Shown: positions 63,597-64,000 of the stretch, piece by piece
Position numbering within the stretch: position 1 is the first letter of the stretch
Layout: the number at the start of each line of letters is the position of its first letter
Position numbers and translations under genes: made by a program
The notes under the pieces: model-generated
Told to the model about the DNA's origin: nothing
Databases searched by the model: none
The model's input: the letters and a program-made list of their open reading frames with translations, nothing else
From: Vibrio hepatarius
GTDB lineage: Bacteria; Pseudomonadota; Gammaproteobacteria; Enterobacterales; Vibrionaceae
Direction: 5' to 3'
Assembly (NCBI RefSeq): GCF_001274785.1
Contig: NZ_LHPI01000005.1
Span: 1-64,000, forward strand
Length of the DNA: 64,000 nt

Positions 63597-64000
63597 ATGT
63601 GTAAGTCGTGTTACCACTGTGGTGAAGAAGTACCAGTAAACACGGATTTTAAAGTTGAAATCCTAGGTGAAGTCCGCGATATGTGTTGTCCAGGCTGTGA
63701 AACGGTCGCACAAACCATTGTTGATAGCGGATTGACCTCTTACTACCAATATCGCACTGCGCCTGCCGAGAAAGCGGATTTGGTGCCAGAGCAACTGCAA
63801 GCGCTTATTCATTATGACAATGAACAAGTCCAGTCTGAGTTTGTACGAAGTTCTGATGACAAAGCGGAAGTCACATTGTCGCTTGAAGGCGTATCGTGCG
63901 CAGCGTGTGCATGGTTGATAGAAAAACAAGTCTCGCAGAAAGATGGCGTGCTCTCAATCCGCGTCAATACCACAACTAACCGCGCGATTTTATCTTGGGA
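63597..64000 (+). CDS. ccoI: CcoI/FixI copper-transporting P-type ATPase, N-terminal part
   Basis: Runs off the right edge; 134 residues are visible. It begins MCKSCYHCGEEVP, then MCCPGCETVA (a cysteine motif typical of the FixI N-terminus) and a heavy-metal-associated fold with VSCAACAWLIE. It supplies copper for the cbb3 centre. It starts eight bases after the FixH stop. Confidence 0.9.
   Translation, partial: MCKSCYHCGEEVPVNTDFKVEILGEVRDMCCPGCETVAQTIVDSGLTSYYQYRTAPAEKADLVPEQLQALIHYDNEQVQSEFVRSSDDKAEVTLSLEGVSCAACAWLIEKQVSQKDGVLSIRVNTTTNRAILSW

Overview
The window is ordinary-looking gammaproteobacterial DNA whose gene content and order point to the large chromosome of a Vibrio (ProQ-Prc, LetAB-RsmF, NAD-glutamate dehydrogenase, PyrD-ZapC-RlmKL-Uup, Rmf-FabA-YcbZ-MatP, DUF3466, DUF3634, cbb3 oxidase). 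I cannot name the species. It spans the replication terminus: a 28-bp site matching a chromosomal dif (XerC/XerD) sequence lies at 52955-52982, two perfect matS sites lie at 40410 and 42755, and matP, which reads matS, is at 50356. No tRNA, rRNA, CRISPR array, insertion sequence or prophage was seen.

Layout. 1-3.8 kb: 3' end of a giant type I-secreted RTX adhesin (PA14, cadherin-like, VWA and RTX parts). 3.8-8.1 kb: rlmI, a chemoreceptor, acyP, tusE, yccA. 8.2-12.4 kb: four-gene general amino-acid ABC transporter (aapJQMP). 12.8-19.4 kb: a SirC-like siroheme enzyme with a remnant methyltransferase tail, yajQ, aroH, a stand-alone PEP-synthase-like domain that has lost its catalytic residues, a DUF4442 protein, an unknown two-helix membrane protein, cvfB. 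19.4-30.1 kb: an SdsR (RyeB) small RNA, rsmF, letB, letA, an ABC exporter, msrC, proQ, prc; this follows the E. coli yebR-yebU/proQ/prc neighbourhood closely. 30.2-47.5 kb: a secreted two-repeat protein, pepN, DUF2835, gdhB-type NAD-GDH, pyrD, zapC, rlmKL, a glutaredoxin-like protein, uup, DUF3466. 47.6-52.6 kb: rmf, fabA (with a FabR operator), a Lon-like protease, matP, DUF3634, a tiny TolA-C-like secreted protein, a GNAT and a GFA protein. 52.6-53.2 kb: the dif intergenic region. 53.2-56.2 kb: LysR regulator divergent from an HlyD/DUF2955 efflux pair. 56.3-59.5 kb: a three-gene operon with a FIST (NosP-like) sensor and a hybrid histidine kinase. 59.8-64 kb: ccoNOQP, a FixH protein and the start of ccoI.

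The functional themes are chromosome-terminus management (dif, matS, MatP, ZapC), rRNA methylation (RlmI, RsmF, RlmKL), RNA-level and stationary-phase control (ProQ, SdsR, CvfB, Rmf), envelope maintenance (LetAB, Prc, FabA) and micro-aerobic respiration beside a probable nitric-oxide-type sensor. The least-explained items are the catalytically dead PEP-synthase domain, the truncated methyltransferase tail on the siroheme enzyme, a ~145-residue domain inserted in the adhesin VWA fold, and a hairpin that hides the ribosome binding site of the TolA-C-like gene.
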